DNA of 64,000 nucleotides. Source: Pseudomonadota bacterium. Its GTDB lineage: Bacteria; Pseudomonadota; Alphaproteobacteria; Rhizobiales; Phreatobacteraceae. The notes under the pieces are model-generated. The model was not told the origin of the DNA. It worked only from the letters and a program-made list of their open reading frames with translations, and did no database searches. The position numbers and the translations under genes were made by a program. The stretch lies in NCBI GenBank assembly GCA_020161695.1, contig JAIUOO010000005.1:62001-126000 (forward strand), given 5' to 3'. Each line of letters opens with the position of its first letter. Positions within the stretch are counted from its first letter, which is position 1. This document shows, piece after piece, positions 8,726 through 18,495 of this stretch.

Positions 8726-8859
8726 GGCAAACGGCGAAAGTCTCTGCTGAATGTGCGATCTATAGCGATAATCACTGCCATTTTGCAAAACAATCTATCG
8801 AAGCACGGAATATTCTTGCGTATCGTAGGGATATCGAACGCCAAACGCTGAGGCCCGCC
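8726..8859. promoter_or_regulatory. putR-putA divergent promoter and operator region
   Basis: The 134-bp gap is clearly AT-richer than its surroundings. It contains a perfect 10-bp palindrome TTTTGCAAAA at 8781-8790, plus A/T-rich imperfect dyads such as TCTATAG near 8758 and GATATC near 8830. Lrp-family proteins bind weak AT-rich dyads, so this is the expected PutR target. The exact promoter elements and start sites cannot be assigned by eye. Confidence 0.5.
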
Positions 8860-11800
8860 GTGCCATCCACGCCTTCCTTCGACGCCCCCTATGCCGAAGC
8901 CGACGAGGCCATTGCCGGCCGGCTTCTGGCGGAAGCCGGCCTTCCCGCCGCTGCCGAGGCGCGAATCGATGCCCGGGCACGGCAACTGATCGACGCGATC
9001 CGCGCCAGGTCGGGCGGGCTCGGCGGCATCGAGGACTTCCTGCGCGAGTATTCGCTGACCACCAAGGAGGGCCTCGCCCTCATGGTTCTGGCGGAGGCGC
9101 TGCTCCGCGTGCCGGATTCGCGCACCGCCGACGCGCTGATCGAGGACAAGCTGTCGGGCACCGACTGGGCTCATCGCGCGACCAAGTCGGAGGCTTGGCT
9201 GGTCTCGGCTTCCGCCTGGGCGCTCGGCGTCACCGCCCGCGTCATCCATCCCGGCGAGACGCCCGAGGGCATTCTAGAGACGATCGGCAAGCGGCTGGGA
9301 CTGCCGACCGTGCGCGCGGCGACGCGGCAGGCCATGCGCCTGCTCGGCTCCCATTTCGTGCTGGGCCAGACGATTTCCGAAGCGCTCGGCAGGGCCGGCG
9401 CGGCGCGGCGCTTCCGCTACTCCTACGACATGCTCGGCGAGGGCGCGCGCACCGCCGCCGATGCCGCGCGCTATTTTGCCTCCTACCGCGACGCAATCGA
9501 GGCCATCGGCAAGACCGCCGGCAACGAGACCCTGCCGAACCGTCCTGGCATCTCCGTGAAGCTCTCCGCGCTGCATCCGCGCTACGAGGCGGTCAGCGCC
9601 AAGCGCGTCATGGCCGAACTGGTGCCGCAGGTGCTGAAGCTCGCCGAAGCGGCCAAGGCTCACGACCTGAACTTCACCATCGACGCCGAGGAGGCCGACC
9701 GGCTGGAACTGTCGCTGGAAGTGATCGAGGCGGTGCTGGCTTCGCCCTCGCTCGCCGGCTGGGACGGGTTCGGCCTCGCCATTCAGGCCTATCAGAAGCG
9801 GGCGCTGGCGGTCATCGAATGGCTTGAGCGGATTGCCGTACGGCACGACCGCAAGCTGATGGTCCGTCTCGTCAAGGGCGCCTATTGGGACACCGAGGTG
9901 AAGCGCGCGCAGGAGCGCGGCCTGCCCGATTTCCCGGTCTTCACGCGCAAGCCCATGACCGACCTCAACTACATGGCCTGCGCCCGCCGGCTGCTGGCCG
10001 CGCGTCCCAGGCTCTACCCGCAATTCGCCACGCACAATGCCCTGACCATCGCGACCATCCTCGAAGAGGCCGGCAACGCGGAGGGCTTCGAGTTCCAGCG
10101 CCTGCACGGCATGGGCGAGGCGCTCTACGACTCGCTGCTGGCCGACCTGCCGCTGGCGGCCTGCCGCACCTATGCGCCGGTCGGCGGCCATCGCGACCTG
10201 CTCGCCTATCTCGTGCGGCGGCTTCTGGAGAACGGCGCCAATTCCTCCTTCGTCTCGGCATCCGCCGACCCGGCCGTACCGGTCGAGGCGCTGCTGACCC
10301 GGCCGCAGAGCTGGATCGGCGCCGCCGCCGATGCGCGGCCGCGCCGCCTGCCCCTGCCGAAGGACCTCTATGCGCCGTCGCGCATCAACTCGGCAGGCGT
10401 CGAATTCGGCGACCGCGAGGCGCTATCGACCTTCCGGACGGAGATCGCGGCAGGTGTCGCGCGCGCGCCCGCGAGCGCGCGCCCGCTGGTCGGCGGCAAG
10501 GCGATGGCGGGTGCCGCGCGGCCGGTGACAAGCCCGGTGGACGGCAGCGCCGCCGGCACGGTCGATGAGGCCGATGCGGCGATCGTCGCCAGCGCCTTCG
10601 CAACTGCCGAGCAGGGCTTCCGCCGCTGGAGCCGGACGCCGGTGTCGCGCCGCGCCGAGGTCCTCGAAACCCTCGGCGACCGGCTGGAGGCCGAGCGCGG
10701 TATGCTCAGCCACCTGCTCGCGCGCGAGGCCGGCAAGACGCTCGACGATGCCGTCGCCGAAATCCGCGAGGCCGTCGATTTCTGCCGCTACTACGCTGCG
10801 GAAGCCCGCCGCCATTTCGGCGAGGGCCAGCTCATGCCCGGCCCGACCGGCGAGGAAAACCGCCTGACCCTGCGCGGGCGCGGCACCATTGTCTGCATCT
10901 CGCCGTGGAACTTCCCCCTCGCCATCTTCCTCGGCCAGGTGGCAGCGGCACTTGCCGCCGGCAACGCGGTCATCGCCAAGCCGGCGGAACAGACGCCGCT
11001 CATTGCCGCGGCCGCCGTGAAGCTGGCGCACGAGGCGGGCGTGCCGGCCGAAGCGCTGGCGCTCGTTCCGGGCGACGGCAGGGTCGGCGCCCTGCTGACG
11101 GCGGACCCGCGCGTGGCCGGCATCGCCTTCACCGGCTCCACCGAGGTCGCGTGGATCATCAACAAGGCGCTGGCGGGCAAGCGCGGCCCCATCGTGCCGC
11201 TGATCGCCGAGACCGGCGGCATCAACGCCATGATCGTCGATGCCACGGCCCTTCCCGAACAGGTCAGCGACGACGTCGTGACCTCGGCCTTCCGCTCGGC
11301 CGGCCAGCGCTGTTCGGCGCTGCGCCTGCTCTGCCTGCAGGAGGACATTGCCGACCGGATGCTGGAGATGATCCGCGGCGCGGCGGCGGAGTTGAAGATC
11401 GGCGACCCTGCCGACCCCGCTGTTCATGTCGGACCGGTGATCGACGCCGAGGCGAAGGAGAAGCTCGACGCGGTGGTCGCCAGGGCCAGGGCCGAGGGCC
11501 GCCTCGTCTGGCAGGCAGCCCTTCCCGCCGATGCGCCGAGGGGCCTGTTCGTGCCGCCCGCCATCGTCCGCGTGACGCGCGCCGAGGATCTGACCGAGGA
11601 AGTGTTCGGTCCGGTCCTGCATGTCACGACCTGGAAGGCGGGCAGCCTGCCGCAGCTTCTCGACGCCATTGCCGGCAATGGCACGGGGCTGACCCTCGGC
11701 GTCCATTCGCGCATCGACGCGGTGGCGGAGCAGGTGATCGAGCGGCTCGCCAACGGCAATGTCTACGTCAACCGCAACATGATCGGCGCCGTCGTCGGCA

Positions 11801-11952
11801 CGCAGCCCTTCGGCGGCTCGGCGCTCTCCGGCACCGGGCCGAAGGCCGGTGGCCCGCACTACCTGCCGCGCTTCGCGCTGGAACAGGTGGTCTCGGTCAA
11901 CACCGCGGCGGCCGGCGGCAATGCCAGCCTGCTGGCGGGCGGAGAAGGCTAG
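8860..11952 (+). CDS. putA: Bifunctional proline dehydrogenase / L-glutamate gamma-semialdehyde dehydrogenase
   Basis: Converts proline to glutamate in two steps (FAD-dependent PRODH, then NAD-dependent P5C dehydrogenase) with channelling between sites. The 1030 residues comprise a helical N-terminal part, the PRODH barrel (about 150-450; motifs I-S-V-K-L-S-A-L-H-P-R-Y, R-L-V-K-G-A-Y-W-D-T and R-L-H-G-M-G-E) and the ALDH domain (about 530-1000; catalytic Cys818 in G-Q-R-C-S-A-L-R and Glu784 in A-E-T-G-G). There is no N-terminal ribbon-helix-helix domain, so it is the short, non-DNA-binding PutA type, which fits control by the divergent PutR. GTG start at 8860 with GAGG 6 nt upstream. Confidence 0.98.
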   Translation: MPSTPSFDAPYAEADEAIAGRLLAEAGLPAAAEARIDARARQLIDAIRARSGGLGGIEDFLREYSLTTKEGLALMVLAEALLRVPDSRTADALIEDKLSGTDWAHRATKSEAWLVSASAWALGVTARVIHPGETPEGILETIGKRLGLPTVRAATRQAMRLLGSHFVLGQTISEALGRAGAARRFRYSYDMLGEGARTAADAARYFASYRDAIEAIGKTAGNETLPNRPGISVKLSALHPRYEAVSAKRVMAELVPQVLKLAEAAKAHDLNFTIDAEEADRLELSLEVIEAVLASPSLAGWDGFGLAIQAYQKRALAVIEWLERIAVRHDRKLMVRLVKGAYWDTEVKRAQERGLPDFPVFTRKPMTDLNYMACARRLLAARPRLYPQFATHNALTIATILEEAGNAEGFEFQRLHGMGEALYDSLLADLPLAACRTYAPVGGHRDLLAYLVRRLLENGANSSFVSASADPAVPVEALLTRPQSWIGAAADARPRRLPLPKDLYAPSRINSAGVEFGDREALSTFRTEIAAGVARAPASARPLVGGKAMAGAARPVTSPVDGSAAGTVDEADAAIVASAFATAEQGFRRWSRTPVSRRAEVLETLGDRLEAERGMLSHLLAREAGKTLDDAVAEIREAVDFCRYYAAEARRHFGEGQLMPGPTGEENRLTLRGRGTIVCISPWNFPLAIFLGQVAAALAAGNAVIAKPAEQTPLIAAAAVKLAHEAGVPAEALALVPGDGRVGALLTADPRVAGIAFTGSTEVAWIINKALAGKRGPIVPLIAETGGINAMIVDATALPEQVSDDVVTSAFRSAGQRCSALRLLCLQEDIADRMLEMIRGAAAELKIGDPADPAVHVGPVIDAEAKEKLDAVVARARAEGRLVWQAALPADAPRGLFVPPAIVRVTRAEDLTEEVFGPVLHVTTWKAGSLPQLLDAIAGNGTGLTLGVHSRIDAVAEQVIERLANGNVYVNRNMIGAVVGTQPFGGSALSGTGPKAGGPHYLPRFALEQVVSVNTAAAGGNASLLAGGEG

Positions 11953-11962
11953 CCCTCCCGCG

Positions 11963-12862
11963 CTAGCCTTTGCCCGTCGCGAGCTTCCACAGGCGTCCGT
12001 CGATGGCGGCGAGCCCGAGGCCGATCAGCGCCATGCCGGCGAAATGCGTCCATGCCAGCCGCTCGCCGAGGAACAGGCTCGACAGCAGGATCGCCGAGAC
12101 GGGAATGAGGAACGTCACCAGCAGCAGGTTGGTCGGACCGGCGCTGGCGAGGATGCGGAAGAAGATGATGTAGGCGAGCGCGGTGGACAGGACCGCAAGG
12201 CCGAGCACCGCGAGGATGCTCGGCCAGCCGGGCATGGCCAGGGTCCACGGCCGGTCGACGATGGCGACGATCGGCAGCATGGCGAGCGTCGTCACCGTGA
12301 GCTGGCCCCAGGCGGTGAAGACCGGTGTCAGCCCCAGCGGTTTGAACCGCCGGCCCCAGAGCCCTGAAAAGGCATAGGACACAGCCGCAGCGAGACAGGC
12401 GCCCAGCGCCCAGAGCGGCGTGTCGAGCGCGCCGAAGGCGGCTGGACCGACCAGCACGACGACCCCGGCGAAACCGGTGAGCACGCCGGCGACCTTGGGC
12501 GGCGTCGCCTTCTCGTCCGCTGTGAACAGATGCATGACGATCACCGTGAACAGCGGCGTCGTCGCGTTCAGGATGGCCGCGAGGCCGGCGGGAATGGCGG
12601 TCTGGCCCCAGAAGATCAGCGAGAACGGGATCAGGTTGTTGAGCAGCGCCATGACGGCGAGCGTCGCCCAGACCTCCCGGCGTCGCGGAATGGCCTGTCC
12701 CATGGCCTTGAGGACCGCCAGCAGGACGATCCCGCCGATGCCGACGCGGGCCAGCACCAGCGTCAGCGGCGGCAGGCCGTCGAGCGCGACGCGGACGAAG
12801 AAGAACGAACCGCCCCACAGAACCGAGAGAGCGAGCAGCAGGGCCCATTCGCGGGAGGTCAT
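11963..12862 (-). CDS. DMT superfamily transporter, EamA domain
   Basis: Inner-membrane transporter of 299 aa with about ten hydrophobic segments arranged as two EamA repeats (roughly residues 5-135 and 150-285). The first segment contains L-S-V-L-W-G-G-S-F-F-F and the repeats end with proline- and glycine-rich helices and F-L-G-E-R, all usual for EamA/RhaT-type metabolite exporters. The ATG at 12862 starts immediately before the first membrane helix; a 22-codon upstream extension is hydrophilic and unlikely. It converges on putA with only 10 bp between stop codons. Substrate unknown. Confidence 0.9.
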   Translation of the reverse strand: MTSREWALLLALSVLWGGSFFFVRVALDGLPPLTLVLARVGIGGIVLLAVLKAMGQAIPRRREVWATLAVMALLNNLIPFSLIFWGQTAIPAGLAAILNATTPLFTVIVMHLFTADEKATPPKVAGVLTGFAGVVVLVGPAAFGALDTPLWALGACLAAAVSYAFSGLWGRRFKPLGLTPVFTAWGQLTVTTLAMLPIVAIVDRPWTLAMPGWPSILAVLGLAVLSTALAYIIFFRILASAGPTNLLLVTFLIPVSAILLSSLFLGERLAWTHFAGMALIGLGLAAIDGRLWKLATGKG

Positions 12863-13073
12863 CGGCAGGCCTGTCGGGCAGGAGGAGCGATGCCCATTTC
12901 TAGCGCCGGATGCTGCTGGCGTCGCCACCCGCTTCCTCCGTTCAGCCCTGCTTCAGCCAACGCATCCCATGGTTTCGGTTGCAATCATTGACAGGCCGCA
13001 ATTCTGTGGCAGCGTCATTCATCCGCTGAAATAGACCTTTGATTCGAGCAGAGACGAGGACCACCCGCACACG

Positions 13074-13442
13074 ATGTCCAGCACCATCGAACGACTGCAC
13101 GAGGCCGTGACCCGGATCAGCCGCAACGTGGCCGATACCTCGCGCACGGCCAAGCTCGTCCAGGGCGGCCGGACCAAGATGGCGAAGAAGCTGGTGGAGG
13201 AGGCCGCGGAGGTCTCGCTCGACGCGGTGACCAACGACCGCGAGGCAGTGGTCCGCGAGAGCGCCGACCTGATCTACAACCTCACCGTCCTCTGGGTCGA
13301 TATGGGCATCTCGCCCGACGACGTCTGGAACGAGATGAAGCGCCGCGAGCAGCTCTATGGCATCGCCGAAAAGCTGCACAAGGGTCCGGTCGCGGTGATC
13401 AATGGCGGCGTCACGGTCGGCCCGCAGGGCGACAAGGGCTGA
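13074..13442 (+). CDS. Phosphoribosyl-ATP pyrophosphohydrolase-like (HisE/MazG-type) protein
   Basis: All-alpha NTP pyrophosphohydrolase fold protein of 122 aa. The segment T-A-K-L-V-Q-G-G-R-T-K-M-A-K-K-L with E-E-A-A-E-V and E-S-A-D-L-I-Y-N-L matches HisE, which hydrolyses phosphoribosyl-ATP to phosphoribosyl-AMP in histidine synthesis. No other his gene is near, whereas hisE usually sits in the hisBHAFE cluster in this order, so it may be a second paralogue with a different nucleotide substrate. The C-terminal extension (last about 25 residues, Gly/Val-rich) is longer than in typical HisE. Assignment to the fold is firm, the reaction less so. Confidence 0.8.
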   Translation: MSSTIERLHEAVTRISRNVADTSRTAKLVQGGRTKMAKKLVEEAAEVSLDAVTNDREAVVRESADLIYNLTVLWVDMGISPDDVWNEMKRREQLYGIAEKLHKGPVAVINGGVTVGPQGDKG

Positions 13443-13478
13443 CCCCGACGCAGGCAGAGCCCCCTCGCGCAGGCTCCG

Positions 13479-14099
13479 TCAGTCCCGCAGGAACAATGGC
13501 ACATCGACCGGCGGCAGACGCACTTCGCGGTTGACCGCGTTCAGCATGCCGACGGCACGGCGGATCAGCCACCCGTCCCGCTTCGGACAGGCTTCCGTGG
13601 CGAGCTGCTGCGCGGCACGGATGGTCCGCACCAGCCTCGCCCGCTCGGGCGTCGCGAGCCCCGCCCGCTCCACCGTCGCGCGCGTGCGCAGGAACTGCGT
13701 CGGATCGGCGCAGATGTCGCCGCGCGGCAGGAATTGCGCGGTCGCCGGGCCGGATCCCGCCAGGAGCATCAGTGCGAGGGCGGCCGCTCCGGCGAGCTTC
13801 GCCGCGGCGCTGGCGAGCAGCGCAGGGTCGCCGGAAACCGCGAGCGTCTTCACCCGCGCCGTCTTGCCCTGAACCACGCTGACCGCCGAGCGCGCGACGC
13901 CAAGCGACGACGCCACCAGAGCCTCCAGCGCGGCATTGGCCTTGCCGTCCTCCGGCACCGCCCGCACCCGCGCCTTCAGCACGCCCCGGCCGTCGGCGAG
14001 GCGGTCGATGCCGTCGAGCGCGTCGCGACCGCCGCGCGGCGTCAGGCGGACATCGACCATCAGGCGGCCATCGGCGATCCGGTAGGGCCTATCGCTCAT
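13479..14099 (-). CDS. DUF167 (YggU) domain protein with secretion-like C-terminal tail
   Basis: 206 aa. Residues 1 to about 97 are a DUF167/YggU domain (V-D-V-R-L-T-P-R-G-G-R-D-A, then E-D-G-K-A-N-A-A-L and V-V-Q-G-K-T-A-R-V-K). Members are normally about 100 residues and end near the S-G-D-P seen at 89-92. Here the frame continues through an Ala/Leu-rich hydrophobic stretch (101-118) with a signal-peptidase-like A-T-A-Q site, then about 85 further residues with two Cys (130, 171). The tail looks like a small exported protein fused in frame. An internal GTG at 13853 could start a separate signal-peptide protein of 124 aa, but has no clear ribosome site. Eight nt follow the upstream yggT stop, so the two are an operon. 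Confidence 0.8.
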   Translation of the reverse strand: MSDRPYRIADGRLMVDVRLTPRGGRDALDGIDRLADGRGVLKARVRAVPEDGKANAALEALVASSLGVARSAVSVVQGKTARVKTLAVSGDPALLASAAAKLAGAAALALMLLAGSGPATAQFLPRGDICADPTQFLRTRATVERAGLATPERARLVRTIRAAQQLATEACPKRDGWLIRRAVGMLNAVNREVRLPPVDVPLFLRD

Positions 14100-14107
14100 G
14101 CCGCCGC

Positions 14108-14398
14108 TCAGAACACGTTGGGGTAGATGTAGCGGATGATGACCTGCTGGATCAGGATGATGCCGAGCAGCAGCACGATCGGGGAAATGTCCACCGCGCC
14201 GAAACTCGGCATCCGCGCCCTGATCGGCGCGAGCACCGGCTCGGTCAGCGCCCGCAGGGTCGTGTCGATCTGGGCGACGACCTGATTGCGGTAGTTCACC
14301 ACGTTGAAGGCGATCAGCCAGGACATCACCGCCGAGATGATGATGATCCACCAGTAGAGGTTGAGGGCGATCAGGACGACGTCGAGAATGGCTTTCAT
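14108..14398 (-). CDS. YggT family membrane protein
   Basis: Small inner-membrane protein of 96 aa with two hydrophobic regions (about residues 5-35 and 68-92) separated by a conserved loop containing T-E-P-V-L-A-P-I-R, the diagnostic YggT motif. The family is linked to envelope integrity and cell division in several bacteria, but its molecular role is unknown. Followed after 8 nt by the DUF167 gene; a yggT-DUF167 (yggU) pair is common in proteobacteria, which supports both calls. Confidence 0.92.
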   Translation of the reverse strand: MKAILDVVLIALNLYWWIIIISAVMSWLIAFNVVNYRNQVVAQIDTTLRALTEPVLAPIRARMPSFGAVDISPIVLLLGIILIQQVIIRYIYPNVF

Positions 14399-14484
14399 GG
14401 GGCCGCCGTATGCGTGGAGCGTCTGGGCCCCGATTTATGGGGTCCCGCGGCGCAAGGGGCAAGCGGCAGCTTCACCGCACCCGG

Positions 14485-15366
14485 TCAGCCCGCCGCGAAG
14501 GACGAGCGCTGCGCCCAGCCGGTCATCCGGTTCTCCAGCCAGACGGTGGCCATGTACATGCCGACGCCGAGGATCGCGAGGGCGATCAGGGACGCGAACA
14601 GCAGCGGCACGTTGAAGTCGGCGGAGGCGCGCGCCATCAGGTTGCCGATGCCGAAACGCGAGGCGTTATATTCGGCGATGACCGAGCCGATATAGGCCAG
14701 CGTGATCGCGACCTTCAGCGAACCGAAGAAATAGGGCAGCGAGCGCGGAATCCCGATCTTGGTCATGATCTGGAACTTGGTGGCGCCGAGCGCCTTCATG
14801 ACGTCCTCGGTCTCGGGCTCGATCGTGGCGAGGCCCGTCGCGACGTTCACCACGATCGGGAAGAACGAGATCATGAAGGCGGTCAGCACGGCGGGAAGCC
14901 AGCCGACGCCGAACCAGATGACGAGGATCGGCACCACGGCAACCTTCGGCACCGTGTTGAAGCCGACGAGCAGCGGGTAGAACCCGGCATAGAAGAACCG
15001 GCTGGCGCCGAAGAGCAGGCCGAGCGCGATGCCGAAAGCAACCGCCAGGCCGAAGCCGGCAATGGTCATCCACGCCGTGTGGAACGAGTGCAGGCCGATC
15101 TGGCGCCGGAACTGCCAGAGCGAGATGGCGATGTCGCTCGGCGCCGGCAGCACGAAGGTGGAGATCGACAGCGCCTTGCAGAACAGTTCCCACAGCAGGA
15201 ACGTTCCGGCCGTGCAGATCAGCGGAGCAAGCTGCAGTGACAGCTTGGCGCGGTCGGTCGCGCCGGACATCAGCACCTTCGCGAAAATCCACGCGACATA
15301 GGCAGCAGAGGCAATGACCAGCGCGACGGGCCAGCCGTTCAGAAGGAAGTCCGCGATCGCGTCCAT
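14485..15366 (-). CDS. ABC transporter permease (SsuC/ThiX-like)
   Basis: Inner-membrane permease of 293 aa from the nitrate/sulfonate/pyrimidine importer group. Six to seven hydrophobic segments are visible, and the coupling region E-T-E-D-V-M-K-A-L-G-A-T contacts the ATPase. The N-terminal 60 residues carry an extra membrane segment compared with its paralogue at 44377-45156, to which it is otherwise very similar (shared Y-P-L-L-V-G-F and P-K-V-A-V-V-P-I). It is the last gene of a binding protein-ATPase-permease operon on the minus strand, 8 nt after the ATPase stop. The substrate is probably a small heterocycle or sulfonate, but is not determined by the sequence. Confidence 0.92.
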   Translation of the reverse strand: MDAIADFLLNGWPVALVIASAAYVAWIFAKVLMSGATDRAKLSLQLAPLICTAGTFLLWELFCKALSISTFVLPAPSDIAISLWQFRRQIGLHSFHTAWMTIAGFGLAVAFGIALGLLFGASRFFYAGFYPLLVGFNTVPKVAVVPILVIWFGVGWLPAVLTAFMISFFPIVVNVATGLATIEPETEDVMKALGATKFQIMTKIGIPRSLPYFFGSLKVAITLAYIGSVIAEYNASRFGIGNLMARASADFNVPLLFASLIALAILGVGMYMATVWLENRMTGWAQRSSFAAG

Positions 15367-15374
15367 GGTCTGCC

Positions 15375-16166
<792 letters not shown>

Positions 16167-16238
16167 GGAGATGTCACTTTCGGCCTGAATTGGGGCAGGG
16201 GCATTCGCGCCCCCGCAAGCTCAAGATCGAAGCAAGGG

Positions 16239-17288
16239 TCAGGCCAGACGGCGGTCGCCGGCCGCCGGGAGGAAGTCGGTGACGAACACGTCTTCCGGCT
16301 TCGGCTTGTTCTTGTAGGTGAAGGTCAGGCCGATCTGGTCGATCGACTTGGCGAGGCGCACGGGATCGATGCCGCCGAGGCCGTTGGCCTTCACCCAGGG
16401 CGTCGCGACATAATTGTCGATGCACATCTTGAGGCGCTCGGCCTCGGTCTCCTGCCGCGCCACGTCGTTGCGGGCGAGCACCAGCTTCACCGCCGTCGCC
16501 TGGTCGGCGATGCAGTCGCGGATGCCCTTGATGACCGCGCGGTTGAAGGCGGCGACCTGGTCCCGCTTGTCCTTCGCGAAACCCGGGCTCGGCATCAGCA
16601 CGTTGCCGTAGAGTTCGACGCCGTAGTCGTACATGTGCAGCACGACGATGTCGGCATCCGGCACGCCGCGCGATTTCAGGTTGATGTAGGACGAATGGGC
16701 GAAGCCGAAAATGGCGTCCACTTCGCCGGAAGCCAGCATGGGCTCACGGACGGGGAAGCCGACATTCTCGAATTTCATGCCGGAATCGTTGAGGTTGTTG
16801 ACCGCCTTGAAGATCGGCCACTGGGCATAGGCGCCGTCCGGCGCGGGCGCGCCGAACTTCTTGCCCTCGAGGCTCTTCACGTCGGTGGAGATGCCGCGCG
16901 ACTTGCGGCCGATGATCGCGAAGGGCGGACGGTCATAGACCATCATGACGCCCTTGAGATCGACCGTCGGGTTCTCGTCGCGGAACCGGATCATCGAGTT
17001 GAAGTCGCCGAAGCCCATGTCGTAGGTGCCCGAGGCGACGCGGGTCACGCCCTCGCGCGAACCCGAGGAGGCGTCGATGGTGACGTTCAGGCCCTCGGCG
17101 CGGAAATGGCCTTTCTCCAGCGCCATCAGGAACAGGCCGGCCGGCCCCTCGAACCGCCAGTCGAGGGTGAAGCGCACGTTGTTCGTGGCCTGGGCGTGGA
17201 CCGCCGGTGCGGCGAGCGGCAGCAGCGAAGCCGCGCCGGCAAGCTTCAGGGCGTCGCGGCGGGAGGGGCGGAATCGGAACTCGGTCAT
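16239..17288 (-). CDS. ABC transporter substrate-binding protein, NMT1/THI5-like
   Basis: Exported binding protein of 349 aa. The N-terminus has a Tat-type signal: S-R-R-D-A-L-K followed by an Ala/Leu-rich core and cleavage near A-V-H-A-Q. The mature part starts with V-R-F-T-L-D-W and contains G-P-A-G-L-F-L-M-A-L-E-K-G-H-F and G-T-Y-D-M-G-F-G-D, as in NMT1/THI5-like proteins that bind pyrimidine thiamine precursors, sulfonates or related ligands. First gene of the importer operon; 72 bp separate it from the ATPase. No thiamine riboswitch motif is visible in the 205 bp upstream, so a thiamine link is not supported here. Confidence 0.92.
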   Translation of the reverse strand: MTEFRFRPSRRDALKLAGAASLLPLAAPAVHAQATNNVRFTLDWRFEGPAGLFLMALEKGHFRAEGLNVTIDASSGSREGVTRVASGTYDMGFGDFNSMIRFRDENPTVDLKGVMMVYDRPPFAIIGRKSRGISTDVKSLEGKKFGAPAPDGAYAQWPIFKAVNNLNDSGMKFENVGFPVREPMLASGEVDAIFGFAHSSYINLKSRGVPDADIVVLHMYDYGVELYGNVLMPSPGFAKDKRDQVAAFNRAVIKGIRDCIADQATAVKLVLARNDVARQETEAERLKMCIDNYVATPWVKANGLGGIDPVRLAKSIDQIGLTFTYKNKPKPEDVFVTDFLPAAGDRRLA

Positions 17289-17493
17289 GGATGGGCCCTT
17301 GGAAGTCAGTTTGTGCCTCGACCTACCCTAAGGGCATGGCCGGACGGTGACCGTTCCGAGGCTGGAACCACCACCGTTATGATTATCGAGGCAGCAAAGA
17401 CCATGCCGTTACGGACGGCAACCCATTTTTCAGGCAGAAGCGGCGGATTGCCCAAGAATTCGGCGACCCGCTGTGCTTTGAGGCAAGGAGCCG

Positions 17494-18312
17494 TCAGTCG
17501 CCGCTGCGGATCGAGGCGGTCGTCGCCGGCGCGCCGAGTTCGAGCCGCGTAGGCTCGATCTGCGCAAGCCCGATCGGGGTGCGGATGGATATGCGGGCCG
17601 GGACAAGAGCACGGGTACCCGCGACCGGCACCAGCCAGATCTGCATGTCGCGGTTCGCTTCCATCGGCGCGGTGACCGAGGGACGGTGGCCGGCAATGGC
17701 GCGGTAGCGCGCGTTGCAGACGACCGCCGGGCCGTCATAGCCGGCGGTCTTCACGGTCTCCGTGCGGGCGAAGGAGAAGGACAGGTCGTAGCGCTGGCGG
17801 CCGTCGAAGACCGGGAAGGTCTTGGCGCAGGCTTCCGCCGACACCGAGGGGCCGGAGCCGCCGACGAAGAAGAAGCCCGCCGAGAGCGGGTCGAGCACGC
17901 CCTGCCGGTGCGCCGAGGTCAGCGGCACCTCGTCGCCGGCCGCCGGCCGTTCCGGCTCGGCCGAGTGCGAGCGCACCGAGCCGCCGGCCATGGCCATGCG
18001 GATCGCGTCGTTCTGCTGGCTGGTATTGAGGGTGAGCTGGTAGTTGGCCGGCACGGCGCGTGCACCGGCGATCCGCCCCGACGCGGTGGCCGAACCGCGC
18101 CCCGACGCGACCAGCCGCGACACGCCCGACAGGCGCAGCGACACGGAGGCCTGATAGCTCTCGCCCGACACCCGCCCCTCGAAGCCGGCAATGCCGACCT
18201 GCAGGCCGCCGATCAGGATCTCGTAGCGGCCGGAAACGCGCTCCTGCGCGATGGCCGGCGAGGCGAGGACGGTGGTCGCGGCGAGAAGGGACAGGAGGAC
18301 CGATCGGGACAC
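17494..18312 (-). CDS. DUF3108 domain protein, exported
   Basis: 272 aa in the chosen form. A signal peptide is read from the GTG at 18312 (S-R-S-V-L-L-S-L-L core, cleavage near A-I-A-Q), with GGAG 10 nt upstream. An ATG 20 codons further upstream has no ribosome site and adds an Arg/Trp-rich stretch. The mature part is predicted mostly beta, with R-Y-E-I-L-I-G-G-L-Q-V-G near its start, typical of DUF3108 envelope proteins of alphaproteobacteria. Function unknown. It is divergent from the heparinase-like gene (183 bp between). Confidence 0.85.
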   Translation of the reverse strand: MSRSVLLSLLAATTVLASPAIAQERVSGRYEILIGGLQVGIAGFEGRVSGESYQASVSLRLSGVSRLVASGRGSATASGRIAGARAVPANYQLTLNTSQQNDAIRMAMAGGSVRSHSAEPERPAAGDEVPLTSAHRQGVLDPLSAGFFFVGGSGPSVSAEACAKTFPVFDGRQRYDLSFSFARTETVKTAGYDGPAVVCNARYRAIAGHRPSVTAPMEANRDMQIWLVPVAGTRALVPARISIRTPIGLAQIEPTRLELGAPATTASIRSGD

Positions 18313-18495
18313 GGGACGCAAACTCCAAAACCAGCGCGAAGACCAGAGCGGCAGGCGCCGCGCGGCGATCACGGGCCGGCGGGCAGCCGCATGAAAGCGC
18401 GAAACTGGTTAATGGGTTGGAAACGCTCCCATGGGATTCAATGGGTCGAGGAGCCCGAGGACTGCGCCGCGGGGCGGCCGTCGGGCCCGGAAAGG

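Noticed and set aside
12988..13016. TTGACA as -35 of a promoter for the HisE-like gene
   Set aside because: No acceptable -10 hexamer occurs 16-18 bp downstream.
17289..17493. Thiamine riboswitch upstream of the NMT1-type importer
   Set aside because: No CUGAGA-type core or other conserved TPP riboswitch element could be found on the minus strand.
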